Assembly: GCA_023434855.1 (NCBI GenBank)
Contig: JAEYSJ010000365.1
Location: 1 to 15,820 of the forward strand
Reading direction: 5' to 3'
Length of the DNA: 15,820 bases
Source of the DNA: Bacillota bacterium
GTDB lineage: Bacteria > Bacillota_C > Negativicutes > JAEYSJ01
Positions within the stretch are counted from its first letter, which is position 1; each line of letters begins with the position of its first letter. The translations under genes were made by a program, and so were the position numbers. Below, one piece after another: positions 1-5,540 of this stretch. The notes below the pieces were generated by a model. It was not told the DNA's origin. It saw only the letters and a list, made by a program, of their open reading frames with translations, and did not search any database.

Positions 1-162
1 GGTAAATGGAAAACCAATAATCCCATTACGCAAAGCTATGCCGCTTTTATCCGCAGCTACCTGGAGTGGGTGCGGTTTCATAAGGTTGCCGGACACACCG
101 GTGTAGAAGGCAATGAGCTGGCCGACAAGCTTGCAGGGGAAGCACTAAAGAAGCTGCCTTGA
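1..162 (+). CDS. rnhA: Ribonuclease HI, C-terminal 53 residues (5' end outside window)
   Basis: The open frame from base 1 to the TGA at 160-162 encodes the tail of an RNase HI. This enzyme cuts the RNA strand of RNA-DNA hybrids in the cytoplasm, for example at R-loops and primers. The visible stretch KVAGHTGVEGNELADKLA (visible residues 29-46) is the conserved C-terminal signature: His32 corresponds to the mobile catalytic histidine (H124 in E. coli) and Asp42 to the last metal-binding aspartate (D134). The protein ends soon after this motif, as family members do, so the 3' end is complete. It has a chromosomal housekeeping character and marks the left edge of the accessory region. The promoter of the downstream tRNA overlaps its stop codon. 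The family is clear; the symbol is less certain because bacterial RNase HI paralogues cannot be told apart from the tail alone. Confidence 0.85.
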   Translation, partial: GKWKTNNPITQSYAAFIRSYLEWVRFHKVAGHTGVEGNELADKLAGEALKKLP

Positions 163-187
163 TTTTTCAGACTTCTTGCGATATAAT
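159..187 (+). promoter_or_regulatory. Sigma-70 type promoter of tRNA-Gly
   Basis: A -35 box TTGATT (159-164) and a perfect -10 box TATAAT (182-187) are separated by 17 bp, the ideal spacing. The -35 box overlaps the RNase H stop codon (160-162). The predicted start lies around 194, at the left foot of the hairpin at 191-213, about 25 bases upstream of the mature tRNA. Confidence 0.7.
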
Positions 188-190
188 AAA

Positions 191-213
191 AAGGCGTTAT
201 AACTTAACGCCTT
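191..213. other. Hairpin between rnhA and tRNA-Gly (possible minus-strand terminator or tRNA leader)
   Basis: Arms AAGGCGTTA (191-199) and TAACGCCTT (205-213) pair perfectly over 9 bp with a 5-base loop. Upstream A-richness (188-192) would give a U-run only for a transcript on the minus strand; no U-run follows on the plus strand. It may end minus-strand transcription, or be part of the 5' leader of the tRNA precursor. Confidence 0.45.
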
Positions 214-218
214 AATAA

Positions 219-293
219 GCGGGCGTAGCTCAGTGGTAGAGTACCGGCTTCCCAAGCCGTGGGTCGCGAGTTCGAATCTCGTTGCCCGCTCCA
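219..293 (+). tRNA. tRNA-Gly(CCC), intact, with encoded CCA; integration target
   Basis: A complete cloverleaf can be drawn. Acceptor arms GCGGGCG (219-225) and TGCCCGC (283-289) pair with one G-U. The D arm contains GCTCAGTGGTAGAGT. The anticodon stem-loop is CCGGC-TTCCCAA-GCCGT with anticodon CCC (glycine, codon GGG). The T arm has GTTCGAATC, followed by discriminator T and encoded CCA (291-293). Bases 252-293, from the anticodon loop to CCA, recur at 8221-8262 and 12530-12571, so this gene is the attachment site of the elements to the right. The tRNA stays functional because each insertion rebuilds its 3' half. It has its own promoter (159-187) and a strong downstream terminator (302-333). 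Confidence 0.95.
252..293 (+). repeat. Attachment core copy 1 (attL, inside tRNA-Gly)
   Basis: This 42-bp segment starts at CCAAGCCGTGGG in the anticodon loop and runs to the CCA end of the tRNA. It is repeated exactly at 8221-8262 and 12530-12571. A 3'-tRNA-half identity block of this length is the usual mark of tyrosine-recombinase integration. The match to copy 2 continues to base 375 with three mismatches, whereas the match to copy 3 stops at the CCA. Confidence 0.9.
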
Positions 294-301
294 AGTATAT
301 C

Positions 302-333
302 AAGGCTCCAGGCAGTTTGCCTGGAGCTTTTTT
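302..333 (+). terminator. Intrinsic terminator after tRNA-Gly (left end of unit 1)
   Basis: Perfect 10-bp stem GCTCCAGGCA (305-314) / TGCCTGGAGC (318-327) with a GTT loop, followed by six T (328-333). The same hairpin occurs at 8274-8301 after core copy 2, so it belongs to the conserved left end of the elements rather than to the original chromosome. Confidence 0.9.
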
Positions 334-342
334 GTTATGTTT

Positions 343-362
343 GTATGCTATTAGTATGCTAT
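343..362 (+). repeat. Two 9-bp direct repeats, 11 bp apart, at left end of unit 1
   Basis: GTATGCTAT occurs at 343-351 and again at 354-362. The 11-bp period puts both on the same face of the helix, which fits paired binding sites for an integrase arm domain or an excisionase close to the attachment core. The same pair is present at 8312-8331 in unit 2. Confidence 0.55.
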
Positions 363-375
363 GGCGCTTTCTACA

Positions 376-1133
376 TTGAGTAAGAAGAAACTGAAAAGTA
401 CCGTTCTTCAATTGGGGGGAAATAAAGAATTAATTGGATTAAACATATAAGAAGTATTTCTTATAACTATATCGTTATAACTTGGTAGAAATTGATTAGC
501 TAGAATTAGGAATCATACAGTACCGCAAATATGTATTTTCGGTACTATTTTAAAATGTAGGTGGATAAAGTATGAGAATAAAAGAGGAGGACAGGGCACG
601 AAAAGCTTTCCGAATTCTGAAGTGCTGGATGCAATTCAGCAGAAGCAGCTTTTACAACAGCTAAACCAGGAATGCCTACTGGGTTAAGACGTTATTGTAT
701 GCTTCGATTAATGCTTAATGAGGTTTGCGAGCTGCAGAGCTATTTAATTTAGATATAATACAGAAAGACACATATTTCTCTGTGTTATTGACATTGGACT
801 GGAGATACAATGCCACGTTGAGGAAGAAGAATGATGGACTGCATTTACTTAACGAAAATAAAAAAACGAACCGGAAGTTTAGCGTCTTCAAGTTCTTTTG
901 TTCATTTTTTGGCTAACATTGAAATTCGATTTGTTACAATCTGCTTAATTTAGGGAAAAAATAAATTACTGGATATCAATCATATGCAAGAAGCATTATA
1001 ATTATGATATAACTTGTAAAAATTTTACTTCAACACGCTGGGGTCGGAGAAACATTATAACGTTATTTTGAGAAGTCATCTTAGGTAAAAGGGCTATACC
1101 AATAAATACTTAATGTTTCGGGGGACTTGAATA
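376..1133. other. 758-bp stretch without a convincing gene
   Basis: No credible intact gene is seen; the longest frame (725-916) has a non-ATG start, no ribosome site and a composition unlike a protein. Three dyads stand out: ATAAGAA/TTCTTAT at 447-464, TTATAAC/GTTATAA at 461-480, and AGTACCG/CGGTACT at 519-546. A further 10-bp stem with one G-T pair lies at 755-788. From about 585 to 687 one frame reads a short helical tail (SEVLDAIQQKQLLQQLNQE, then CLLG and stop) with no start codon in front. It could be the end of a deleted gene, but I do not recognise it. A TATAAT at 997-1002 upstream of the nuclease gene has no good -35 partner. Confidence 0.5.
447..464. repeat. Perfect dyad with core AGAAGTATTTCT, left region of unit 1
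   Basis: ATAAGAA (447-453) and TTCTTAT (458-464) are perfect inverted arms around GTAT. The same 12-base core lies at 8399-8410 in unit 2 in arms with different but still complementary flanks (TC/GA instead of ATA/TAT). Preserved pairing with changed outer bases suggests a selected hairpin or protein-binding dyad. Confidence 0.45.
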
Positions 1134-2066
1134 ATGGCTACTGTTAAATTTCCTAAAGATATTTCTGATACCATGAAGGATTGTATCTTGTCTATACTTT
1201 GGCCTAGAGAGCAAATAATGGAGTTTTTTAAAAATAATGGATGCACTTCAGGGGATATAAAGGATGTAATTGGTTATAAAGAAAAGCAACTTAACAGATC
1301 TCAAATGATAGACGTAGTTTTTAATGGCTTGTATTCCAGAAATGATAGTGGTTTAGGTCAATTTAGGGCAATGCTAAAATCACTTATGGAATGGGAATAT
1401 TTCGACCCATATTATTTCAAAGAATTAAGGAAATTGGATGAGACTAAGGCTCGAAGGCTAATTACTCAGTTGCGACAACTACAAGAAATAAGAGATGCCC
1501 GCATAAAGGAGACAAAAGAGCAAACTGAAAAGAAACGATCAGAGGCTGAAAAACAAAAGAAATCATTAGTGCAAATAAGGGACAACTTTTTATCTTTATT
1601 TATTCAGGGTAAGCTTACACACCAGCAAAGAGGATATAAATTGGAGGAAATGTTAAGAGATCTTGCTTTTCTTGAATCTTTAGAAGTATCCGAACCATTT
1701 AAAGTCAAAGGAGAACAAATAGACGGCTCTTTAAAATTTGATGGTGAACATTATATTATTGAAGCTAAGTGGCATGATAAGCAAACTGCGTCTGATGCAT
1801 TATATCATTTTGCATATAAGGTTGAAGGAAAAATGTATGGTAGAGGTCTTTTCATTTCGGTAAACAGTTTTTCGCCTGAAGCTGTTACTGCCTTGAGAAG
1901 TGGGAAAGTATTGAAAACTATTCTTATAGATGGTGGAGATTTGATTTTGGTTGCTGAAGGACATTTAAGCTTTAGTCAAATGTTAGATGCAAAAATAAAA
2001 GCAGCTCAAACTCAAGGACGTATATATATTGACCCGATATCCTATAAGGATAAAATGGCGATGTAA
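1134..2066 (+). CDS. Predicted PD-(D/E)XK nuclease with helical N-terminus and coiled coil
   Basis: The 310-residue protein starts at ATG 1134, 8 bases after the ribosome site GGGGGA. Residues 1-100 form a mostly helical region that I cannot name (it includes WPREQIMEFFKNNG). Residues about 105-150 are highly charged and probably coiled coil. The C-terminal third carries a nuclease-like core: Glu171/Glu172 in a helix, then GEQIDGSL with Asp197, then HYIIEAKW with Glu210 and Lys212. That is the D...ExK arrangement of restriction-endonuclase-fold enzymes. It is known in Mrr-like and other defence nucleases that cut foreign DNA, and the N-terminal half could be a sensor or adaptor. No methyltransferase sits beside it, so a type IV-like or abortive role is more likely than classical restriction-modification. 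The fold is inferred from motifs only; target and activity are unknown. Confidence 0.75.
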   Translation: MATVKFPKDISDTMKDCILSILWPREQIMEFFKNNGCTSGDIKDVIGYKEKQLNRSQMIDVVFNGLYSRNDSGLGQFRAMLKSLMEWEYFDPYYFKELRKLDETKARRLITQLRQLQEIRDARIKETKEQTEKKRSEAEKQKKSLVQIRDNFLSLFIQGKLTHQQRGYKLEEMLRDLAFLESLEVSEPFKVKGEQIDGSLKFDGEHYIIEAKWHDKQTASDALYHFAYKVEGKMYGRGLFISVNSFSPEAVTALRSGKVLKTILIDGGDLILVAEGHLSFSQMLDAKIKAAQTQGRIYIDPISYKDKMAM

Positions 2067-2129
2067 ATTAATCAATAGAGAGTCATTTAAGACAAAGAGA
2101 ATACTCCTGATAAAGAAGCAGTATGTTTA

Positions 2130-2354
2130 GTGGGGGATATTTTTGATGTTTTAAAAGTGTATCAATGTCTCTCTGAAACATTATTAAAAGAAATTGCAAA
2201 GAGGATTGATTTCAAAGGTATAGATTGTGATGGTCGTTGTTCCTTTGAATTTCTTAAAAAAAACATTGATACTTTTGAGCGATTTTCATATAATCATTTG
2301 ACTGAAGAACAAAAAACAACTTTACTTGTAGCCTCTAAATTGAAGTCTACATAA
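2130..2354 (+). pseudogene. Short ORF resembling the C-terminal half of YfbU-family proteins
   Basis: The 74-residue frame from a GTG at 2130 has only a weak ribosome site. The open frame runs upstream to just after the TAA at 2088-2090 without an ATG. The text VGDIFDVLKVYQ...IDFKGID...FEFLKKNIDTFERF recalls the C-terminal part of YfbU proteins, where E. coli has IIDIMEMYHAL...VTFLGFD...RFMVNVEGRY. YfbU is normally about 160 residues, and there is no room before this ORF for the missing N-terminal half after the nuclease gene ends at 2066. I therefore read it as a truncated copy, possibly left by insertion of the nuclease gene. A tiny ORF of 19 codons (2354-2413) overlaps its stop as TAATG. 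The family assignment is from memory of the pattern and moderate at best. Confidence 0.4.
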
Positions 2355-2439
2355 TGTTTGTTAAGAATGAATATACCAAGCATGAAGTTCTAAAGTTGAT
2401 AAGAAATTTTTAAATAAATAGTGAGTGCTATACAGAGGA

Positions 2440-2466
2440 CGGTACAATTTGATTGTGCCGTTTTTT
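2440..2466 (+). terminator. Intrinsic terminator before the small-gene cluster
   Basis: Stem CGGTACAAT (2440-2448) / ATTGTGCCG (2452-2460) with one G-T pair and a TTG loop, followed by six T (2461-2466). The stem sequence resembles that of the terminator at 4398-4427. Confidence 0.85.
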
Positions 2467-2548
2467 ATTGCTTCAAAGGAAATTAATGATATATTCGCGA
2501 ACTTCGTGACAAAAAGCTAATTGTGATTTTTGGAGGATAATATATAAC

Positions 2549-3070
2549 GTGACTATATCTACGTTAAACGACTGGGTAAGACGAAAGTCTTACATACGTT
2601 ATAAAGGGATATCTATTGCAGGAATATATCTTATTTTTCTAGTCATAACTATTACGGCATTTGAAATAAGTATTGATTTACTAGATGACCTTAAGAATGC
2701 ATCACTTTATAGAATACAAGAAGCTAATAATGCTAGTATTGAAAGCATTGCATATATAATTACTGGAGATAAAGAATTTTATAGACAACATCCTTTAGTT
2801 GCTTTGACGAATGCTCAAACTGTATATAAAAGTGAAAGCGATTTTATAATGAAAATAGATTATGGAATTGATATTTATAAAAGGATAAAGTATGGAATAA
2901 TTGTCATTCCTAATGTCTTATTTTCTCTTTCTGTAATAACACAGGAAAATAAAAATCTCAATATTATTACCGCATGGCTTAGGCTTATGGGAGTTCTGGC
3001 GTTGTGTGGACTAGCACTATTTGCAGTATATGTTTTTTATTTTGAGATTTATTTAGTAATGAGAAGTTAA
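2549..3070 (+). CDS. Hypothetical small membrane protein
   Basis: This 173-residue protein begins at a GTG (2549), 12 bases after GGAGG (2532-2536), a slightly long spacing; no better in-frame start exists nearby. It has a basic N-terminus (RRKSYIRYK), a hydrophobic segment at about residues 20-38, a weaker one at about 113-130 and a strong one at about 143-166. Between the first two lies a polar region of about 75 residues. I do not recognise the family. The layout is that of an inner-membrane protein with a soluble domain between the segments. It is the first gene of a group that ends at the terminator at 4398, and the DUF2691 gene follows within about 50 bases, so the two are probably co-transcribed. 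Confidence 0.6.
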   Translation: MTISTLNDWVRRKSYIRYKGISIAGIYLIFLVITITAFEISIDLLDDLKNASLYRIQEANNASIESIAYIITGDKEFYRQHPLVALTNAQTVYKSESDFIMKIDYGIDIYKRIKYGIIVIPNVLFSLSVITQENKNLNIITAWLRLMGVLALCGLALFAVYVFYFEIYLVMRS

Positions 3071-3116
3071 ATATTTAGTGGATAAGTTTCTGAACAAGTT
3101 GCGAGGGTGGAGCGGT

Positions 3117-3581
3117 ATGAAAAAAGGAGTACGGTTTTTAATACCCAATAAATATGGAAAATATATAGCAGAAGTATTGGAAGTAATAGATTGTACTAAG
3201 TATGTTTGGTCGATAGTCCCTTCCGATACTGATATAAGTAAGATTGTTAATGGAAAATTTGGGGATGAGTTATTTGTAGATTATATTATTGCAGGTAATG
3301 ATTTTGTACATTTAATAAATAAAAATATCTACTATGCTATTTTTGCGAAACTTAATGCATTTTCCAAAGGTGTTCCTATAACTGAATTTGATAACTATGA
3401 AGATTTTGTAGACAGTAATTGTGAAATCTGCATGTTAATCGTAGATAGTAGCTATGTGGACGTATATTGTAAAGATGTTTTACTTATAGAAAAAATATAT
3501 AATAATGCCCAAAACAAAGAATATGAGAGAATAGAGTACATTGGTGAAGATGACAATAGAAGAAGATTGGCAGTATGGTAG
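3117..3581 (+). CDS. DUF2691 family protein
   Basis: I chose ATG 3117 (154 residues) rather than the upstream GTG at 3078. A ribosome site (GAGGGTGGAG, 3103-3112) sits just before it, and the protein then begins MKKGVRFLIPNKYGKYI, the usual N-terminus of DUF2691. Further family-like stretches are YYAIFAKLNAFSKG, then YEDFVDSNCEICMLIVDSSYV and YCKD, and the C-terminal RRRLAVW. DUF2691 proteins are small soluble proteins of unknown function found mostly in Bacilli and relatives. The full expected length is present and nothing looks broken. It lies in the small-gene cluster 2549-4381, after a membrane protein. No catalytic residues can be pointed out. The family call is from recognised sequence text; a role in defence or immunity to a neighbour would be speculation. 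Confidence 0.75.
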   Translation: MKKGVRFLIPNKYGKYIAEVLEVIDCTKYVWSIVPSDTDISKIVNGKFGDELFVDYIIAGNDFVHLINKNIYYAIFAKLNAFSKGVPITEFDNYEDFVDSNCEICMLIVDSSYVDVYCKDVLLIEKIYNNAQNKEYERIEYIGEDDNRRRLAVW

Positions 3582-3666
3582 CAGTACTTTTTCATACTGT
3601 CCAATTAAATATATACTAAGAAAAATTGTACACTGATTGTAATATTAGGGGAGAGGGCGGAAGCTT

Positions 3667-3963
3667 ATGTCAGTTATAACGCTAAAAGGCATTCATAATG
3701 CTTTAAGAGATTTAGGCGAAGACACCAAGTCTGCTAATGAACTCGCAATTTTATACTCTCAAGCAAAGAATGAATATATAATACGGGATAAGTTAGATAT
3801 TTACTTTATTCACTATCTTAAAGATAAACCTTTTCAAATTATTCGGGAATGGGTATACTCTAACTCAATAAAAGATAACAAATCACCTACAAGAAGTAAT
3901 AACAAGGCGATAGACCTTGCAATACACGAAAGAAATAGAACTACTATGAATTTTGACCAGTAG
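3667..3963 (+). CDS. Hypothetical protein, 98 residues
   Basis: ATG 3667 is preceded by a strong purine-rich site GGGGAGAGGG (3648-3657), so expression is likely. The N-terminal 60 residues look helical and soluble (LKGIHNALRDLGEDTKSANE, then LAILYSQAKNEY), followed by an aromatic segment IHYLKDKPFQIIREWVYSN and a polar tail. I do not recognise a family. It is 85 bases after the DUF2691 gene and 16 bases before the next ORF, so it probably forms an operon with the latter. No membrane segment, cysteine cluster or known motif is visible. Confidence 0.5.
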   Translation: MSVITLKGIHNALRDLGEDTKSANELAILYSQAKNEYIIRDKLDIYFIHYLKDKPFQIIREWVYSNSIKDNKSPTRSNNKAIDLAIHERNRTTMNFDQ

Positions 3964-3979
3964 TGTTGATGGAATTTAA

Positions 3980-4381
3980 ATGCGAAAGAACATTTCATAT
4001 TTTGATTGGTTGAAAAAAAGTAATGTTATGATTAATAAGGATTTAAATCGCCTAAATTTAATTAAGACATATTATAAAAATAATAAAAACCATGAACTTT
4101 CTTATTTTGGTATTATCATTGGAGTTGATTTTGAGGGAAAGGTACAAGAAGATTTTTATATATTGAATAATCATTATAAGGGTATGAATAATAACAGAAA
4201 AAAACCTAATATAATTCGTGATAAGTTAAGAATTGGAATACAAAAAAATCACAATGAGCATTATATAGTTACTGAAGAAATAATAAACCTTGGAAAAGCA
4301 TTAAACGATAATGTTGAAGTAAATTTATATTGTTGGATTATATCAGAAAAAAAGATTGCGATTTTAGTGGATTGCATTTAA
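3980..4381 (+). CDS. Hypothetical protein, 133 residues
   Basis: The frame starts at ATG 3980, 16 bases after the previous stop, with only a weak ribosome site (GATGGA), so translation may be coupled to the gene before. The sequence is Lys/Asn-rich (YYKNNKNHE, NNNRKKPN) with predicted strands YFGIIIGVDFEG and VNLYCWIISEKKIAILVDCI near the end, suggesting a small alpha/beta protein. I do not recognise it. It is the last gene of the cluster and is followed 16 bases later by a strong terminator (4398-4427). Codon use is even more AT-rich than in the nuclease gene, compatible with recent transfer. Confidence 0.5.
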   Translation: MRKNISYFDWLKKSNVMINKDLNRLNLIKTYYKNNKNHELSYFGIIIGVDFEGKVQEDFYILNNHYKGMNNNRKKPNIIRDKLRIGIQKNHNEHYIVTEEIINLGKALNDNVEVNLYCWIISEKKIAILVDCI

Positions 4382-4397
4382 TAGTATAATTCTCAAA

Positions 4398-4427
4398 AAC
4401 GGTGCAGCAGACAGTGTACCGTTTTTT
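4398..4427 (+). terminator. Intrinsic terminator after the small-gene cluster
   Basis: Stem AACGGTGCA (4398-4406) / TGTACCGTT (4415-4423), with one G-T pair and an 8-base loop, runs into a T tract up to 4427. The arm resembles that of the 2440-2466 terminator, so the two similar hairpins bracket the four-gene cluster. Confidence 0.85.
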
Positions 4428-4452
4428 GTTTTGAAAGGGAAAATATTACAAT

Positions 4453-4580
4453 ATGACGAATTATGAAATTATTAGCAAGTAAAAGACTTTACGCAAGAAT
4501 ATTTGAAGATGTTTACAGATTTCTGTATGAAAATTAGTCATGGGAGTTTTAATAATGAAGTATGGTTAAAATTTGACTAA
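4453..4580 (+). pseudogene. Frameshifted small ORF upstream of AbiTii gene
   Basis: ATG 4453 follows an AAAGGGA site (4434-4440) at long spacing and encodes MTNYEIISK before a TAA at 4480-4482. In the next frame the text continues without interruption as KDFTQEYLKMFTDF and then CMKISHGSFNNEVWLKFD, ending at TAA 4578-4580. Joining the frames near the AAGTAAAAG stretch (4477-4485) would give a protein of about 42 residues, so a one-base loss there is the simple explanation. I cannot name the family. It may instead be chance; the even protein-like composition on both sides is the only support. Confidence 0.35.
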
Positions 4581-4600
4581 ATGAAGGCGAGGGAGTGGCA

Positions 4601-5488
4601 ATGTCACTTGTATTAGAGTTGCAAAAAGAAGCATTAGATCAAAATATAAGCGTCTCTCATCTTTTACGGAAGGCTCTAGTGGTTGCTCGTAAATTAAAGT
4701 TGTCTGAGTTTCAAGAATGGGTTGAAATAGAATTAAATGGTTACACAGTAGATGTACCAGAATATAGGAAAATACAAGGGTCTTGTATGGTTAAAAACCC
4801 TTATCATGGGTATATACCAGTACAATTTCCAAATGAAAAAATGGCTAAAAGTTTTTCGTATCGAGGAGTTAATTCGTCAATAGCAGAACTGGAAGCGTTG
4901 ATAAGTAACAAAAAATCTGGGGAGATACTTACAATGCGATATCCTACAGAAATTGAACGTCAGTTAGCTTCTCAATTTGATGGGTTAATTCCCCAATTGG
5001 TAATTGGACAAGACAAATTTTTTGCCATATTGGATAGCGTAAGAAATACTGTATTAAATTGGTCTCTTAAGCTAGAGGAAGATGGAATAGTGGGTGAAGG
5101 TATGTCTTTTTCAGATAAGGAAAAACAAACAGCATCACAGATAACAAATGTAAATTATATTGGTCAAATGGTTGGTTCACAGCTTCAACAAGGGACGAGT
5201 AATGCTGTAAGTTATAACGCTGATATAAAGATGGATTTTGCAGCAATTAAGGTTTTGATTGAACAGCTTAAGGGGCAGTTGAGTGCTATGAGCCAAGTAC
5301 CAGAACAGAAGGCAGAATTACAAGCAGAAATAACTACAATTGAAAGCCAGATTAACTCGCCCAAACCGAAAGAAGGCATAATTCGTGAGACATTACAGTC
5401 TATTAGACGTATTCTTGAAGGGGGAGCAGGTAATCTGCTGTCTTCACAGCCTGTTATGGATGCATTAGGACGTTTAATAAGTACCTGA
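4601..5488 (+). CDS. AbiTii-domain abortive-infection family protein
   Basis: I start at ATG 4601 (295 residues), 6 bases after GAGGGA; the frame also allows GTG 4595, which lies inside the ribosome site. The first ~190 residues match the AbiTii pattern: LVLELQKEALDQNISVSHLL near the N-terminus, then RKALVVARKL, FQEWVEIELNGY and VPEYR. AbiTii is named after the lactococcal AbiT phage-exclusion system; its biochemical activity is not established. Residues ~190-225 are Asn/Gln/Gly-rich (NVNYIGQMVGSQLQQGTSN). The rest is helical, with a likely coiled coil (LIEQLKGQL...AELQAEITTIESQI) and a C-terminal hydrophobic stretch ending DALGRLIST. The kinase gene follows after 52 bp in the same direction, then the DUF2971 gene, suggesting a three-gene defence operon with AbiTii as sensor or effector. 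The family call is firm; the role is inferred. Confidence 0.85.
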   Translation: MSLVLELQKEALDQNISVSHLLRKALVVARKLKLSEFQEWVEIELNGYTVDVPEYRKIQGSCMVKNPYHGYIPVQFPNEKMAKSFSYRGVNSSIAELEALISNKKSGEILTMRYPTEIERQLASQFDGLIPQLVIGQDKFFAILDSVRNTVLNWSLKLEEDGIVGEGMSFSDKEKQTASQITNVNYIGQMVGSQLQQGTSNAVSYNADIKMDFAAIKVLIEQLKGQLSAMSQVPEQKAELQAEITTIESQINSPKPKEGIIRETLQSIRRILEGGAGNLLSSQPVMDALGRLIST

Positions 5489-5540
5489 ACCGAAAAAGCT
5501 TGTAAGATGTAATGAATTTTTAAGTAGAGGAGAGAGTACA

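Noticed and set aside
343..362. Possible CRISPR-like repeats
   Set aside because: Only two 9-bp units per site with a 2-bp gap; no spacers and no cas genes.
145..411. Minus-strand ORF of 88 codons over the tRNA, with text ATRFELATHGL
   Set aside because: It is the antisense of tRNA-Gly and its terminator; this text is a well-known false protein from tRNA and att repeats.
725..916. ORF of 63 codons in the gene-free leader of unit 1
   Set aside because: Non-ATG start without ribosome site, and a Phe/Lys/Asn-rich text without any domain; probably chance in AT-rich DNA.
1134..2066. Type II restriction-modification system
   Set aside because: No DNA methyltransferase is adjacent; the methyltransferase at 13394 lacks DNA-methylase motifs and lies 11 kb away in another unit.
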